Source of the DNA: Brevibacterium sp. CS2
GTDB taxonomy: Bacteria; Actinomycetota; Actinomycetes; Actinomycetales; Brevibacteriaceae
Assembly: GCF_005280295.1 (NCBI RefSeq)
Contig: NZ_CP040020.1
Coordinates: forward strand, 1,116,001-1,180,000
DNA: 64,000 nucleotides
Direction of reading: 5' to 3'
The translations under genes and the position numbers were made by a program. Position 1 is the first letter of the stretch; each line of letters opens with the position of its first letter. Under the pieces are notes generated by a model that was not told where the DNA came from, did no database searches, and was given only the letters and a program-made list of their open reading frames with translations. This document shows positions 26,251 to 35,316 of this stretch, one piece after another.

Positions 26251-27147
26251 TCAGCCCACGGTGGGGAGGGCGAGTTCGGCGGCGGCAAGCACCTCGCGCA
26301 GGGCGGGGTTGTCGTCGTCCTCGCGGTGGGCGAGGTAGACCTTGATCGGGTCGTGGTCGACGGTGAGCGGGATCGTCACCATGTTCGGGTCGTTGAAGCT
26401 CGCGACCACCGAATCGTAGGTGATGGTGATGCCCATCCCCGCGGACACGAGCGCGATGACGATCCACGAGTCCGGGGCCTCCTGGATGACGTTCGGGGTG
26501 AAGCCGGCCCGGAAGCACCAGTGGTCGATGAGGTCGCGCATGTTCGCCCCGGACTCCGCCGGCAGCAGGATGAGATCCTCGTCGGCGAGCTCGGCGATGT
26601 CCATCGAGGAGCGGCCGACGAAGCGGTGCTCGGTGTGCACGGCGACCACGGGGCGCTCCATCATCACCGGCCGGCCGGAGATCCGCGGCGGCTTGGCCTG
26701 CCAGCGGACGAGCGCGAGGTCGAGCGAGCCGTCGATGACGCGGGTGAGCGCCTCGTTGGCGAAGGTCGTCGATTCGAGGTCGAGGGTGATCCCGGGCTTG
26801 CGCTGCCGGGAGGCGTAGGCGAGCTTGGCGACGAGCTTGTTCGAGGAGGCGCCGGCGAACCCGAAGCGCACATGGCCGATGTCCCCGAGGGTGGCGAGCT
26901 TGATCGATTCGCGCGCGGTGCGGGTGCTGTCGAGCACGGCGCGGGCCGGTTCGACGAGCGCGGCGCCGGCCGGGGACAGGCTCACCGAGCGGGTGGTGCG
27001 GCGGAACAGGTCGGTGCCGAGCTCGCGCTCGAGCTGCCGGATGGTGCGGCTCAGCGGCGGCTGCGCCATGCCGAGCTTGTCTGCGGCGCGACCGAAGTGG
27101 AGCTCCTCGGCGACGGCGAGGAACGCGCGGATCTGGTGGATTTCCAT
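26251..27147 (-). CDS. LysR-family transcriptional regulator
   Basis: A 298-residue LysR regulator. The N-terminal helix-turn-helix is typical (AEELHFGRAADKLGMAQPPL, SRTIRQLERELGTDLFRRT), followed by a periplasmic-binding-protein-like effector domain (residues about 95-290). ATG 27147 is used; a GTG lies two codons upstream. It is divergent from the fused CoA-transferase gene with a dyad in the shared promoter region, so it most likely controls the 27.3-31.9 kb operon in answer to an aromatic or other carboxylic acid. The effector is not predictable from the sequence. Confidence 0.93.
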   Translation of the reverse strand: MEIHQIRAFLAVAEELHFGRAADKLGMAQPPLSRTIRQLERELGTDLFRRTTRSVSLSPAGAALVEPARAVLDSTRTARESIKLATLGDIGHVRFGFAGASSNKLVAKLAYASRQRKPGITLDLESTTFANEALTRVIDGSLDLALVRWQAKPPRISGRPVMMERPVVAVHTEHRFVGRSSMDIAELADEDLILLPAESGANMRDLIDHWCFRAGFTPNVIQEAPDSWIVIALVSAGMGITITYDSVVASFNDPNMVTIPLTVDHDPIKVYLAHREDDDNPALREVLAAAELALPTVG

Positions 27148-27149
27148 GC

Positions 27150-27213
27150 CCACATTATTGCACGTCGCGTAAAGAATGGGGGTGGTATTCGTGCGCCAGA
27201 TGACTTAATGTGG
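27150..27213. promoter_or_regulatory. Divergent LysR control region with 8-bp dyad
   Basis: CCACATTA (27150-27157) and TAATGTGG (27206-27213) are exact inverted copies 48 bases apart, flanking the centre of the LysR/CoA-transferase intergenic region. The spacing is larger than one LysR box, so they may be two half-sites of a looped or tetrameric complex. Confidence 0.4.
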
Positions 27214-27279
27214 AACGAGCCGCTCCTCGCACCGCGCTCGTCCACTGCCAGTATCGCGGATCCACCAGTGAAAGCGAAC

Positions 27280-29118
27280 ATGAACACAGACAAAGTCGTC
27301 GACCTCGCCGAGGCGATCGCCGCGCACGTCCACTCCGGTGACACCGTCGCGCTCGAGGGTTTCTCCCACCTCATCCCGTTCGCCGCCGGCCACGAGATCA
27401 TCCGCCAGGGCATCACCGACCTGACGTTCTGCCGCATGACCCCGGACCTCATCTGCGACATGATGCTCGCCGCGGGCTGCGTGTCGAAGCTCGTGTGCTC
27501 CTTCTTCGCCTCCGGATCCGCCGGCAGCCTCTACGAGGTGCGCCGCCGCCTCGAGCACCACGACCCGGAGCCGCTCGAGGTCGAGGAGTACAGCCACCAC
27601 GCGATGGTGCTGCGCTACCATGCCGGCGCGGCCCGCCTGCCCTTCATGCCGATCCGCTCCTTCGCCGGCTCCGACATCCCGTCGATCAACCCGAACATCA
27701 AGCTCGTCGCCGACCCCTACACCGGGGGCACCACCTACGTCGTGCCCCCGCTCAACCCCGACGTCACGATCATCCACGCGCAGCGTGCCGACACGAGGGG
27801 CAACGCCCAGATCTGGGGCATCACCGGGGTCCAGCAGGAGGCCGTCTACGCCGCGGAGCGGGCGATCGTCGTCGTCGAGGAGATCGTCGCGCCCGAGGTC
27901 ATCCGCGCCGACCCCAACCGCACCCTGATCCCGGCCCACGCGGTCGACGCCGTATGCGTCGTCCCGCAGGGAGCGCACCCGTCCTACGTGCAGGGATCCT
28001 ACGACCGCGACTGCGCTTTCTACCGCGAGTGGACGCCGATCAGCAAGGATCCGCAGCGTCTGCAGGAATGGCTCGACGACCACGTGCGGAACACCGCCGA
28101 CCACGCCGAGTACCTCGATGTGCTCGGACGCGACCGGATGGCCGGCCTCGCCGTCGGATCCCGGCCCTCGGGCTCGGTCGACTACGGCCGCCGCCTGCTC
28201 GGCACCGAGCTCGCCGCCGCCGAGGCCGGAGAGCACGCAGCGGCCCGCACCTCGGACGCCGCCGGCCCAGCGGACCGCACCGAGGGCACCGGCGGCGCCG
28301 CCGGCACCCCCGGCCACCACGACCACCGACGGAGGGCAGGCATGAGCACCGCACCGGACTACACCCAGACCGAGCTCATCGTGTGCGCCGCCGCGCAGAT
28401 GCTCGCCGGCAAGCGCACCGTGTTCGCCGGGATCGGACTGCCCACGCTCGCCGTCGACCTCGCGCACCGCACCATCAACCCCGACATCGAGCTCATCTAC
28501 GAGTCCGGTGTGTCCGGCGCCCACCCGGAGGCCATGGCCGAGGGGATCGCGGACTCCGTCGTCGTGTCCGGGGCCGAGGCGGTCGTGAACATGCAGGCGC
28601 TGTTCGGCTACGTGCTCCAGGGCGGGAACGTCGACGTCGGCTTCCTCGGCGCGGCGCAGATCGACCGGCACGGCTCGCTCAACACCACGGTGATCGGCGA
28701 CTGGGACCGGCCGAAGGTGCGGCTGCCCGGATCCGGTGGGGCGACGGACATCATGGCCAACGCCGGGGAGATCTTCGTCATCGTCCGCCGCCACGACCTC
28801 TCCGCCTTCCCGGAGGCGGTCGACTTCGTCACCTCCCCCTCGCCGGTCCGCGCCCGCGAGGCCGCCGTGGGCATCCAGCCGGCCGGCCACGGCGTGAGCG
28901 TCGTCATCACGCCGCTCGGCGTGCTCCAGCGCACCGACAAGTACGGCGAGCTCGAGCTCACCCATGTGCACCCCGGCGTCACCGTCGAGCAGGTGCGGGA
29001 GAATACGGGCTGGGACCTCGCCGTCGGCCCCACCGTGGAGACGACCGCGGAGCCCACCGTCGAGGAGGTGCGCCTGCTGCGCGACGAGATCGACACCGTC
29101 AGGCTCTACCTGCGCTGA
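27280..29118 (+). CDS. Fused class I CoA-transferase, A and B subunits in one frame
   Basis: One uninterrupted 612-codon frame covers both subunits of a class I CoA-transferase. Residues 1 to about 310 are the A subunit (GDTVALEGFSHLIPFAAGHE, ITDLTFCRMTPDLICDMMLA, VADPYTGGTTYVVPP). After an Ala/Gly/His-rich linker of about 45 residues, the B subunit starts at MSTAPDYTQTELIVC, with the catalytic Glu in the ELIYESGVSGAH segment and VNMQALFGYVLQGGNVDVGF. No stop separates them. A good ribosome site (GGAGGG) and ATG at 28342 stand at the junction, so both a fusion and a free 258-residue B subunit could be made. Start ATG 27280; AAAGCGA upstream is weak. Relatives act on glutaconate, 3-oxoadipate or similar acids. 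Regulated probably by the divergent LysR protein. Confidence 0.88.
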   Translation: MNTDKVVDLAEAIAAHVHSGDTVALEGFSHLIPFAAGHEIIRQGITDLTFCRMTPDLICDMMLAAGCVSKLVCSFFASGSAGSLYEVRRRLEHHDPEPLEVEEYSHHAMVLRYHAGAARLPFMPIRSFAGSDIPSINPNIKLVADPYTGGTTYVVPPLNPDVTIIHAQRADTRGNAQIWGITGVQQEAVYAAERAIVVVEEIVAPEVIRADPNRTLIPAHAVDAVCVVPQGAHPSYVQGSYDRDCAFYREWTPISKDPQRLQEWLDDHVRNTADHAEYLDVLGRDRMAGLAVGSRPSGSVDYGRRLLGTELAAAEAGEHAAARTSDAAGPADRTEGTGGAAGTPGHHDHRRRAGMSTAPDYTQTELIVCAAAQMLAGKRTVFAGIGLPTLAVDLAHRTINPDIELIYESGVSGAHPEAMAEGIADSVVVSGAEAVVNMQALFGYVLQGGNVDVGFLGAAQIDRHGSLNTTVIGDWDRPKVRLPGSGGATDIMANAGEIFVIVRRHDLSAFPEAVDFVTSPSPVRAREAAVGIQPAGHGVSVVITPLGVLQRTDKYGELELTHVHPGVTVEQVRENTGWDLAVGPTVETTAEPTVEEVRLLRDEIDTVRLYLR

Positions 29119-29201
29119 CGCGCACGACCGACCCGGCCGCCACCGGCCGCCAGACCGATCGCCCGCCGTCACCACCGGCGGGTGGCAACAGGAGGAGACA
29201 C

Positions 29202-30440
29202 GTGGACACCACGGCTCAGGACAGCAAGGCGCAGGACCTGCGCGAGCGCTTCTCGCGCACCGGTAACGGCCCCCTCTCCGGGATCATCGTCGCCGATTTC
29301 GGCCGTGTGCTCGCCGGCCCCTACGCGACGATGCTGCTCGCCGACCTCGGCGCGACGGTGATCAAGGTCGAGAGCCCCGGCGGCGACGACACCCGGCTGT
29401 GGAAGCCGCCGGTGCGCGAGGACGACGCGACCTACTACTTGTCGGTCAACCGGAACAAGACCGACGTCGTGCTCGACTTCCGCAAGGAGGAGGACCTCGC
29501 GCTCGCCCGTGAGCTCGCCCGGCGCGCCGATGTCATCGTCGAGAACTTCAAGCCCGGCGGGCTGGAGAAGTTCGGGCTCGACCACGCGACCGTCGCACGG
29601 AGCAACCCGGACGTCATCTACTCCTCCGTCACCGGCTTCGGGCCGAACAACCCGCAGCCCGGCTACGACCTGCTCGTCCAGGGTCTCTCCGGATTCATGA
29701 GCCTGACCGGCGACGCCGACGGTCCTCCCTACCGCGGCGGCGTGGCGGTGTTCGACGTCATCACCGGCCTCCACACGACGATCGGCATCCTCGCCGCCCT
29801 CCAGCACCGCAACCGCACCGGGGAGGGGCAGAAGGTCGACACCAACCTCCTGTCCTCGGCGCTGTCCGGCCTCGTCAACCAGACCTCCGCCTACGTGGCC
29901 GGCGGCGTCGTGCCGCACCGCATGGGCAACGAGCACCCGAGCCTCTACCCGTACCAGCCGATGCCCACGCAGGAGGGCGACCTCATCGTCGCCTGCGGCA
30001 ACGACCGCCAGTTCGCGGTGCTCGCGAACGCCGTCGAGCGCCCCGAATGGCTCACCGACGAGCGCTTCGCCACCGCCTTCCCGCGCAACAGCAACCGCAA
30101 GGCGCTCGAACCGCTGCTCATCGAGGCGCTGTCCCACCGCACCGCGCAGGAGTGGTACGAGCTGCTCACCGCTGCCGGCCTGCCGTGCGCCCCGATCAAC
30201 TCGATCGAGCAGGGCGTGCAGCTCGCCGAGCGGATCGGTCTCGAACCCATCGTCGAGGTGAGCACCGGGGACCGTACGATCCCCACCGTGCGCAACCCGA
30301 TCTCGCTGTCGAAGTCCCCGGTCGTCTACGACCTCGCCCCGCCCGCGCTCGGGCAGGACACCGAGCTCGTGCGCGCCTGGTTGAACGAGGACTACACCCG
30401 CCCCGACGAGGCCGCACCGCAGCGACCCGCCGAGGCCTGA
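29202..30440 (+). CDS. Class III (CaiB/BaiF) CoA-transferase
   Basis: A 412-residue class III CoA-transferase with strong signatures: VLAGPYATMLLADLGATVIK, VESPGGDDTR, NRNKTDVVLDF, the catalytic Asp in PGYDLLVQGLSGFM, and GVAVFDVITGLHTTIGILAA. It is closest by eye to succinyl-CoA-type CoA-transferases such as those acting on mesaconate or dicarboxylic acids; substrate is not certain. Start is GTG 29202, six bases after AGGAGGA. It follows the fused class I transferase by 83 bases and is followed by an MFS carrier, giving one operon with two chemically different CoA-transferases. Confidence 0.92.
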   Translation: MDTTAQDSKAQDLRERFSRTGNGPLSGIIVADFGRVLAGPYATMLLADLGATVIKVESPGGDDTRLWKPPVREDDATYYLSVNRNKTDVVLDFRKEEDLALARELARRADVIVENFKPGGLEKFGLDHATVARSNPDVIYSSVTGFGPNNPQPGYDLLVQGLSGFMSLTGDADGPPYRGGVAVFDVITGLHTTIGILAALQHRNRTGEGQKVDTNLLSSALSGLVNQTSAYVAGGVVPHRMGNEHPSLYPYQPMPTQEGDLIVACGNDRQFAVLANAVERPEWLTDERFATAFPRNSNRKALEPLLIEALSHRTAQEWYELLTAAGLPCAPINSIEQGVQLAERIGLEPIVEVSTGDRTIPTVRNPISLSKSPVVYDLAPPALGQDTELVRAWLNEDYTRPDEAAPQRPAEA

Positions 30441-30445
30441 AGGGC

Positions 30446-31900
30446 GTGACCGACGCCGCAGGACCGCACCCGGTCCCGGAACGCGATCCCGCACAGGGGC
30501 GCGGGCCGGGACCGGAGCGCGTGCCGGAGAAGCAGGCGAAGCAGGTCGAGCCCGGCCGGCTCGCCTACGTCGCGATGCTCGGCACCACCACGGTCGGTGC
30601 GCTGTCGGGCAACGTCATCAACGCCCCCCTCCACCGGATCCAGCAGGATTTCGGGGCGACCGACAGTCAGACGGTGCTCGCGGTGTCGGCCTTCACCGTA
30701 TCGATGGTGATCTTCGTGCCCTTCACCGGGTGGCTGTGCGATCGCTTCGGCACCGTGCGGATCGTGCTCGGAGGACTCGCGATCATGATCGTCGCGCAGG
30801 CCCTCGCCGCATTCTCGGTCAACCTCGAGATGCTCATCGTGCTCCGGGTGGTGCAGGGGATCGCGTGCTCGACCTTCCCGCCCGGTGTGCAGCGCGCCCT
30901 CGTCGCGCTGTGGCCGTCGAAGGGCCAGGCCGCGATGGCGGCGTGGGCCTCAGCGATCGGTGTCGGCCAGGCCGTCGGACCGCCGGTCGGCGGCGTGGTC
31001 TCGGAGATCTTCGGCTGGCGCGCCGTGTTCATCCTGCAGGCCTCCCTGTGCCTTCTCCTCGCCGTCGTCATCGTCGTCGCCGTGCCCAAGGTGCGCGGGC
31101 GGCAGGCGCCCATCCACGGCATCGGGATGGCGGTGCTGATGATCGCGATGGGGGCCTCGGTCCTCCTCGTCACCCTCGTCGGGCAGCGCGCGGACCCGCT
31201 CGCCGAGGCCGTCGTGGCGATCATCGCCTCGCTCGGCCTCGTTGTCTACGTCGTGCTCGCCACGCGCTACCCGGAGACCCTGTTCGAGCCGCGCTCGCTC
31301 CTCGAGAAGCGCTACATCCGCGGCACCGTGTCGGCGGGCTCGACGATGTTCATCATGGGGGTGTGCCTGGTCAGCCTGCCGCTCTACCTGGGCGAGCGGC
31401 TGGGCCTGACACCGGGCCCGGTGGGCCTCGTGGTGTTCGCGATGGCCTTCGCGATGGCGGTGTCGGGCCGACTCACCTCGTGGCTGTCGGCGAAGCTCTC
31501 GATGCGCACCGTGATCGAGATGGGGCTCGGGGTCCTCATCCTCGCGCCGCTCGTGCTCGGCTGGTGGACCTCGCGCGAGTCCGACTCCGCCGCGGTCCAG
31601 GTCGCGGTCGTCATCGTGCTCCTCCTGCTCATCGGCGCCGGGCTCAATGCCGGGCAGAGCATCGCGGCGTACGCGATCTCGCGCTCGCTCGCGGCGAAGA
31701 ACTCCATGGCCTTCGGGATCCACAACACCTCCCGCTTCATGGGGATGGCCACGGGATACGCCTGGGCCGCGCTGATCTACCCGCTCGGTGCGCCGGTGCT
31801 CCTGTACGCCGGCGCCTCGGTCGTCGCGCTCGTCGCGCTGCTCACCACGGTGATCGGCGGCCCCGCAGGGCAGGTCGAACCGGCGCGCGAACCCGTCTGA
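30446..31900 (+). CDS. MFS transporter, DHA2-like (about 14 membrane helices)
   Basis: A 484-residue major facilitator protein. The early loop motif is WLCDRFGTVRIVLGGLAIM, the antiporter-type motif C is near VGQAVGPPVGGVVSEIFGW, and the hydrophobic pattern suggests 13-14 helices. The sequence resembles the DHA2 drug-proton antiporter group. Start is GTG at 30446, only five bases after the CoA-transferase stop, with GAAGGGC upstream. The linkage suggests movement of the operon substrate, import or export, rather than drug resistance. Confidence 0.88.
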   Translation: MTDAAGPHPVPERDPAQGRGPGPERVPEKQAKQVEPGRLAYVAMLGTTTVGALSGNVINAPLHRIQQDFGATDSQTVLAVSAFTVSMVIFVPFTGWLCDRFGTVRIVLGGLAIMIVAQALAAFSVNLEMLIVLRVVQGIACSTFPPGVQRALVALWPSKGQAAMAAWASAIGVGQAVGPPVGGVVSEIFGWRAVFILQASLCLLLAVVIVVAVPKVRGRQAPIHGIGMAVLMIAMGASVLLVTLVGQRADPLAEAVVAIIASLGLVVYVVLATRYPETLFEPRSLLEKRYIRGTVSAGSTMFIMGVCLVSLPLYLGERLGLTPGPVGLVVFAMAFAMAVSGRLTSWLSAKLSMRTVIEMGLGVLILAPLVLGWWTSRESDSAAVQVAVVIVLLLLIGAGLNAGQSIAAYAISRSLAAKNSMAFGIHNTSRFMGMATGYAWAALIYPLGAPVLLYAGASVVALVALLTTVIGGPAGQVEPAREPV

Positions 31901-31981
31901 GCCGGGCGGCTCGGGGTGCCGGGACGCGGGTCGGCTGCGCCCTCCCCGCGGGGTGTCCGCGGCGACCCGTAGGCTGGAAGC

Positions 31982-34069
31982 ATGGACGAGGCCGCGCACC
32001 CCCACCCCACCCCAGCACCACCCTTCGAACAGGCACCGCCGACGGCCGTCGGTGAACCCGAGGTGCCCGGCGAGTCTGTCATGTCCGACGCGGACACGAT
32101 GTCCACCGATGACCCCGCGCCTGGTGACCCGGGAGCGGGTGCGGGGGAGTCGGCGGGCGCCTGGGTGACGGTGGACGACCCGCCCGGGGGAGGGCCCGGC
32201 GAGTCGGACTCGGCTCCCGCCGGCTCCCCGGAGGCGCTGCGGATCCTCTCCGAGGTCTTCGGCTACGACTCCTTCCGCGGCGACCAGGGTGCGATCATCG
32301 ACCACGTCGCCGGCGGTGGGGACGCGGTCGTCCTCATGCCCACCGGCGGCGGCAAGTCGCTGTGCTACCAGATCCCCTCGCTGCTGCGCCCGGGCACCGG
32401 GATCGTCGTCTCCCCGCTCATCGCCCTCATGGCCGACCAGGTCGCGGCGCTCGAATCGCTCGGCATCCGGGCGGCGTTCCTCAACTCCTCGCTCGACGTC
32501 GACGAGGCGCGCGCCGTCGAGGCGGCGTTCGAGGCCGGCGAGCTCGACCTCCTCTACATGGCCCCGGAGCGGCTCGTCCTCGAACGCACCCGCGCCCTGC
32601 TCCGGCGCGGGCACGTGTCGCTGTTCGCCATCGACGAGGCCCACTGCGTCTCCCAATGGGGGCACGACTTCCGGCGCGACTACCTGGGGCTGTCCCTCCT
32701 CGCCGAGGAGTTCCCGCAGATCCCGAGGATCGCGCTCACCGCGACCGCCACCCGCGCCACCCACGAGGAGCTCACCGAGCGCCTCCGGATGGGCCGGGCC
32801 CGGCACTTCGTGTCGAGCTTCGACCGGCCGAACATCCAGTACCGGATCGTGCCCAAGGACCAGGCGCGCAAGCAGCTCATGGACTTCATCGCCGGTGAGC
32901 ACTCCGGCGAGGCCGGGATCGTCTACTGCCTGTCGCGCAAGAGCGTCGACGCCGTCGCGCAGGCGCTCGACGCCCGCGGGATCCCGGCCCTGCCCTACCA
33001 CGCGGGCATGGACGCCGCCGACCGCGCGGCGAACCAGGCGCGGTTCCTCCACGAGGACGGCATCGTCATGGTCGCGACGATCGCGTTCGGGATGGGCATC
33101 GACAAACCCGACGTCCGGTTCGTCGCCCACCTCGACCTGCCGAAATCGATCGAGGGCTACTACCAGGAGACCGGGCGAGCCGGGCGTGACGGCCTCGCCG
33201 CGACCGCCTGGATGGCCTACGGGCTCGGCGACGTCGTCAACCAGCGGCGGCTCATCGACTCCGGGGAGGGCTCGGCAGAGTTCCAGCGCAGCCAGCGCGC
33301 CCACCTCGACGCGATGCTCGCCCTGTGCGAGACCGTCGACTGCCGCCGCGTCCAGCTGCTGCGCTACTTCGGACAGGAGTCCGAGCCGTGCGGCAACTGC
33401 GACACCTGCCTGAACCCGCCGCGCACCTGGGAGGCGACGATCGCCGCGCAGAAGCTCCTGTCCGCGCTCATCCGGCTCGACCGCGAACGCGGCCAGCAGT
33501 TCGGCTCCGGCCAGGTCATCGACGTGCTGCTCGGCCGCGACAACCCGCGCTCCGCGCAGTCCCGGCACGAGGAGCTCAGCGTCTGGGGCGTGGGCGCGGA
33601 GCTGTCCGAGAAGCAGTGGCGGACCGTCATCCGGCAGCTCATGGCCGCCGACATCGTCGCCGCGGCCGGTGAGTACAACGTGCTGGTGCCCGGACCCCGC
33701 GCCACCGGGGTGCTGCGCGGGGAGGAGATCGTGCATCTGCGCGACGACCCGGAGCCGGCCCGGGCGTCCCGCCGCTCCCGCAGTGCGAGCGGTGCGGGAG
33801 GGGCCCGCGCCTCGGCGGCGGACGGGCTGGAGGGTGCGGATAGGGAGCTGTTCGAGGCGCTGCGCGACTGGCGCACGGAGACCGCGCGGGAGAAGAAGAT
33901 CCCGCCCTACATGGTGTTCTCCGACGCCACGCTCGTCGGCATCGTCGAAGCCCGGCCGACCTCGATCGGTGCGCTCGGCACCGTGAGCGGGGTGGGCCTG
34001 AAGAAGCGTGCCGAGTACGGCGAGGCGATCCTCGCGGTCATCGCAGGCGCTGCGAGCCCGTCAGGGTAA
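31982..34069 (+). CDS. recQ: ATP-dependent DNA helicase RecQ
   Basis: A 695-residue superfamily 2 helicase that unwinds DNA 3' to 5' in recombination and fork repair. The first 80 residues are a Pro/Asp/Gly-rich tail without helicase motifs. Next come Walker A (MPTGGGKSLCYQIPSLL), motif II (FAIDEAHCVSQWGHDFR), motif VI (YYQETGRAGRDG), the RQC zinc site (CGNCDTC) and a C-terminal HRDC domain (residues about 615-690). Start ATG 31982; a later in-frame Met near residue 34 cannot be ruled out. The stop overlaps the convergent lipoprotein gene by nine bases. Confidence 0.95.
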   Translation: MDEAAHPHPTPAPPFEQAPPTAVGEPEVPGESVMSDADTMSTDDPAPGDPGAGAGESAGAWVTVDDPPGGGPGESDSAPAGSPEALRILSEVFGYDSFRGDQGAIIDHVAGGGDAVVLMPTGGGKSLCYQIPSLLRPGTGIVVSPLIALMADQVAALESLGIRAAFLNSSLDVDEARAVEAAFEAGELDLLYMAPERLVLERTRALLRRGHVSLFAIDEAHCVSQWGHDFRRDYLGLSLLAEEFPQIPRIALTATATRATHEELTERLRMGRARHFVSSFDRPNIQYRIVPKDQARKQLMDFIAGEHSGEAGIVYCLSRKSVDAVAQALDARGIPALPYHAGMDAADRAANQARFLHEDGIVMVATIAFGMGIDKPDVRFVAHLDLPKSIEGYYQETGRAGRDGLAATAWMAYGLGDVVNQRRLIDSGEGSAEFQRSQRAHLDAMLALCETVDCRRVQLLRYFGQESEPCGNCDTCLNPPRTWEATIAAQKLLSALIRLDRERGQQFGSGQVIDVLLGRDNPRSAQSRHEELSVWGVGAELSEKQWRTVIRQLMAADIVAAAGEYNVLVPGPRATGVLRGEEIVHLRDDPEPARASRRSRSASGAGGARASAADGLEGADRELFEALRDWRTETAREKKIPPYMVFSDATLVGIVEARPTSIGALGTVSGVGLKKRAEYGEAILAVIAGAASPSG

Positions 34070-35200
34070 CCGGACGGCGTCGAGGACGAGAGCGTTCTCG
34101 CCGCGGAAGGTGAAGTCGGAGAGCTCCTCGAACACCGTCAGGCGGGTGCTCGACCCGGGGTCGGTGAGGTCGACGAACTCGAGCTGCGGGACCGGGGAGC
34201 CGGCGTCGCGCTGCGCGACGGATTCCGCGTGGTGGACGATCACCGCCTCGGTGCCGTCGATCCAGGCGCCGTGAACGGTGTCCGGGGTGAAGTCGCCGTC
34301 GAGCATGCGGGCCGCCACCGGCTCCGGGCTGCCGTCGATCGCGTCGATCGGCACCTGCTCGAACGCTCCGGTCTGGTCGAGCCAGACGACCGCGCCGCCG
34401 GTCCCGCCTCCGACTGCTCCGCGCGGTTCGCCCCAGCCGAGGAACCCGTCGCCGGCGGAGTCGACCACGCGCTCCGTGACTGTGCCGTCGGCGGTGTCGA
34501 TCGCGCGGAGTCGGATTCCGTGCTCCAGACCCTCGTCGGGGTGGACGCGCTCGGTGAGGACCATCGTCCCGTCGATGCAGGGGTGGTCCCCGGTGCGGCC
34601 CTCGAGGATCCCCGGTTCGATGGGCGCGTCGAGCTGCTCGGCCCTGCCCTCGCGGACTGTCCAGAGATGCCCGTCGTCATCACTGGAGTCCGACCCGGTG
34701 AGCACCGCTGTGGTGCCACCGCAGACGGCCGACGCCACCGGCCTGCCATCGATCTCGGCGCGGGTGGTGACCCCGGTGTCGCCGATCTCGACGACCTCGG
34801 TGCCCTTCCCTCCCGCACGGACGACCGTCGTCGAATCCTCCCGACCGAGCAGGTGGCCGCCCCCGCCGTCGCCGAAGCTCCCCAGCCGCTCGGTCACCGG
34901 GTCCGTCCCGTACCGGGTGACGATCCGGCCGCTGCGGAGCACTAGGCTCTCGCCCTGCACCTCGAGCTCGGCGTCGTCCCTGCCCAGATCGAAGCGGTCG
35001 AGCGAGCCGTCCGGCCGGACCGTGAGCAGGGAGTACTCGGATCCGCCTTCGGCGCTCTCCACCGCGGAGCCGATCAGCGCCGCCGTGTACAGCGACAGGT
35101 CGAGGTCCTCCGGGGCCCGGTCGCCGCCGAGCGCGCACCCGCCCAGCACGGCGGTGGACATCGCTGCGGTGGCCAGGGCGATCGTGCGGAGGAGAGACAT
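34061..35200 (-). CDS. Secreted lipoprotein of unknown function
   Basis: A 379-residue protein with a lipoprotein signal peptide: positive start, hydrophobic stretch and lipobox LGGC at about residues 19-22, followed by a Gly/Asp region. The rest is acidic, with repeated short strands (DSAGDGFLGWGEPRGAVG, GGAVVWLDQTGAFEQVPIDA) that look like a beta-propeller or PQQ-like blade pattern. No enzyme motif is seen. ATG 35200 follows GTGGAGCC. It overlaps the end of recQ on the other strand. Function not recognised. Confidence 0.75.
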   Translation of the reverse strand: MSLLRTIALATAAMSTAVLGGCALGGDRAPEDLDLSLYTAALIGSAVESAEGGSEYSLLTVRPDGSLDRFDLGRDDAELEVQGESLVLRSGRIVTRYGTDPVTERLGSFGDGGGGHLLGREDSTTVVRAGGKGTEVVEIGDTGVTTRAEIDGRPVASAVCGGTTAVLTGSDSSDDDGHLWTVREGRAEQLDAPIEPGILEGRTGDHPCIDGTMVLTERVHPDEGLEHGIRLRAIDTADGTVTERVVDSAGDGFLGWGEPRGAVGGGTGGAVVWLDQTGAFEQVPIDAIDGSPEPVAARMLDGDFTPDTVHGAWIDGTEAVIVHHAESVAQRDAGSPVPQLEFVDLTDPGSSTRLTVFEELSDFTFRGENALVLDAVRLP

Positions 35201-35252
35201 GATGGCTCCACGCTAGCGGTTCCCGTGACCGGGGAGCGGAATCGGAGCACGA

Positions 35253-35288
35253 GAAGGGCCGCCCCACCCATCGGTGAGGCGGCCTTCG
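35253..35288. terminator. Hairpin terminator after the SDR gene
   Basis: The inverted repeat AAGGGCCGCC...GGCGGCCTT lies in the 116-base gap between the SDR stop and the lipoprotein start, both on the minus strand. It probably ends SDR transcription. Confidence 0.55.
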
Positions 35289-35316
35289 CGGTGGCCGTTG
35301 CGGGGTCCGGGCGGTG

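Noticed and set aside
30950..33736. A 928-codon minus-strand open frame
   Set aside because: Antisense to the MFS carrier and recQ, both with strong motifs.
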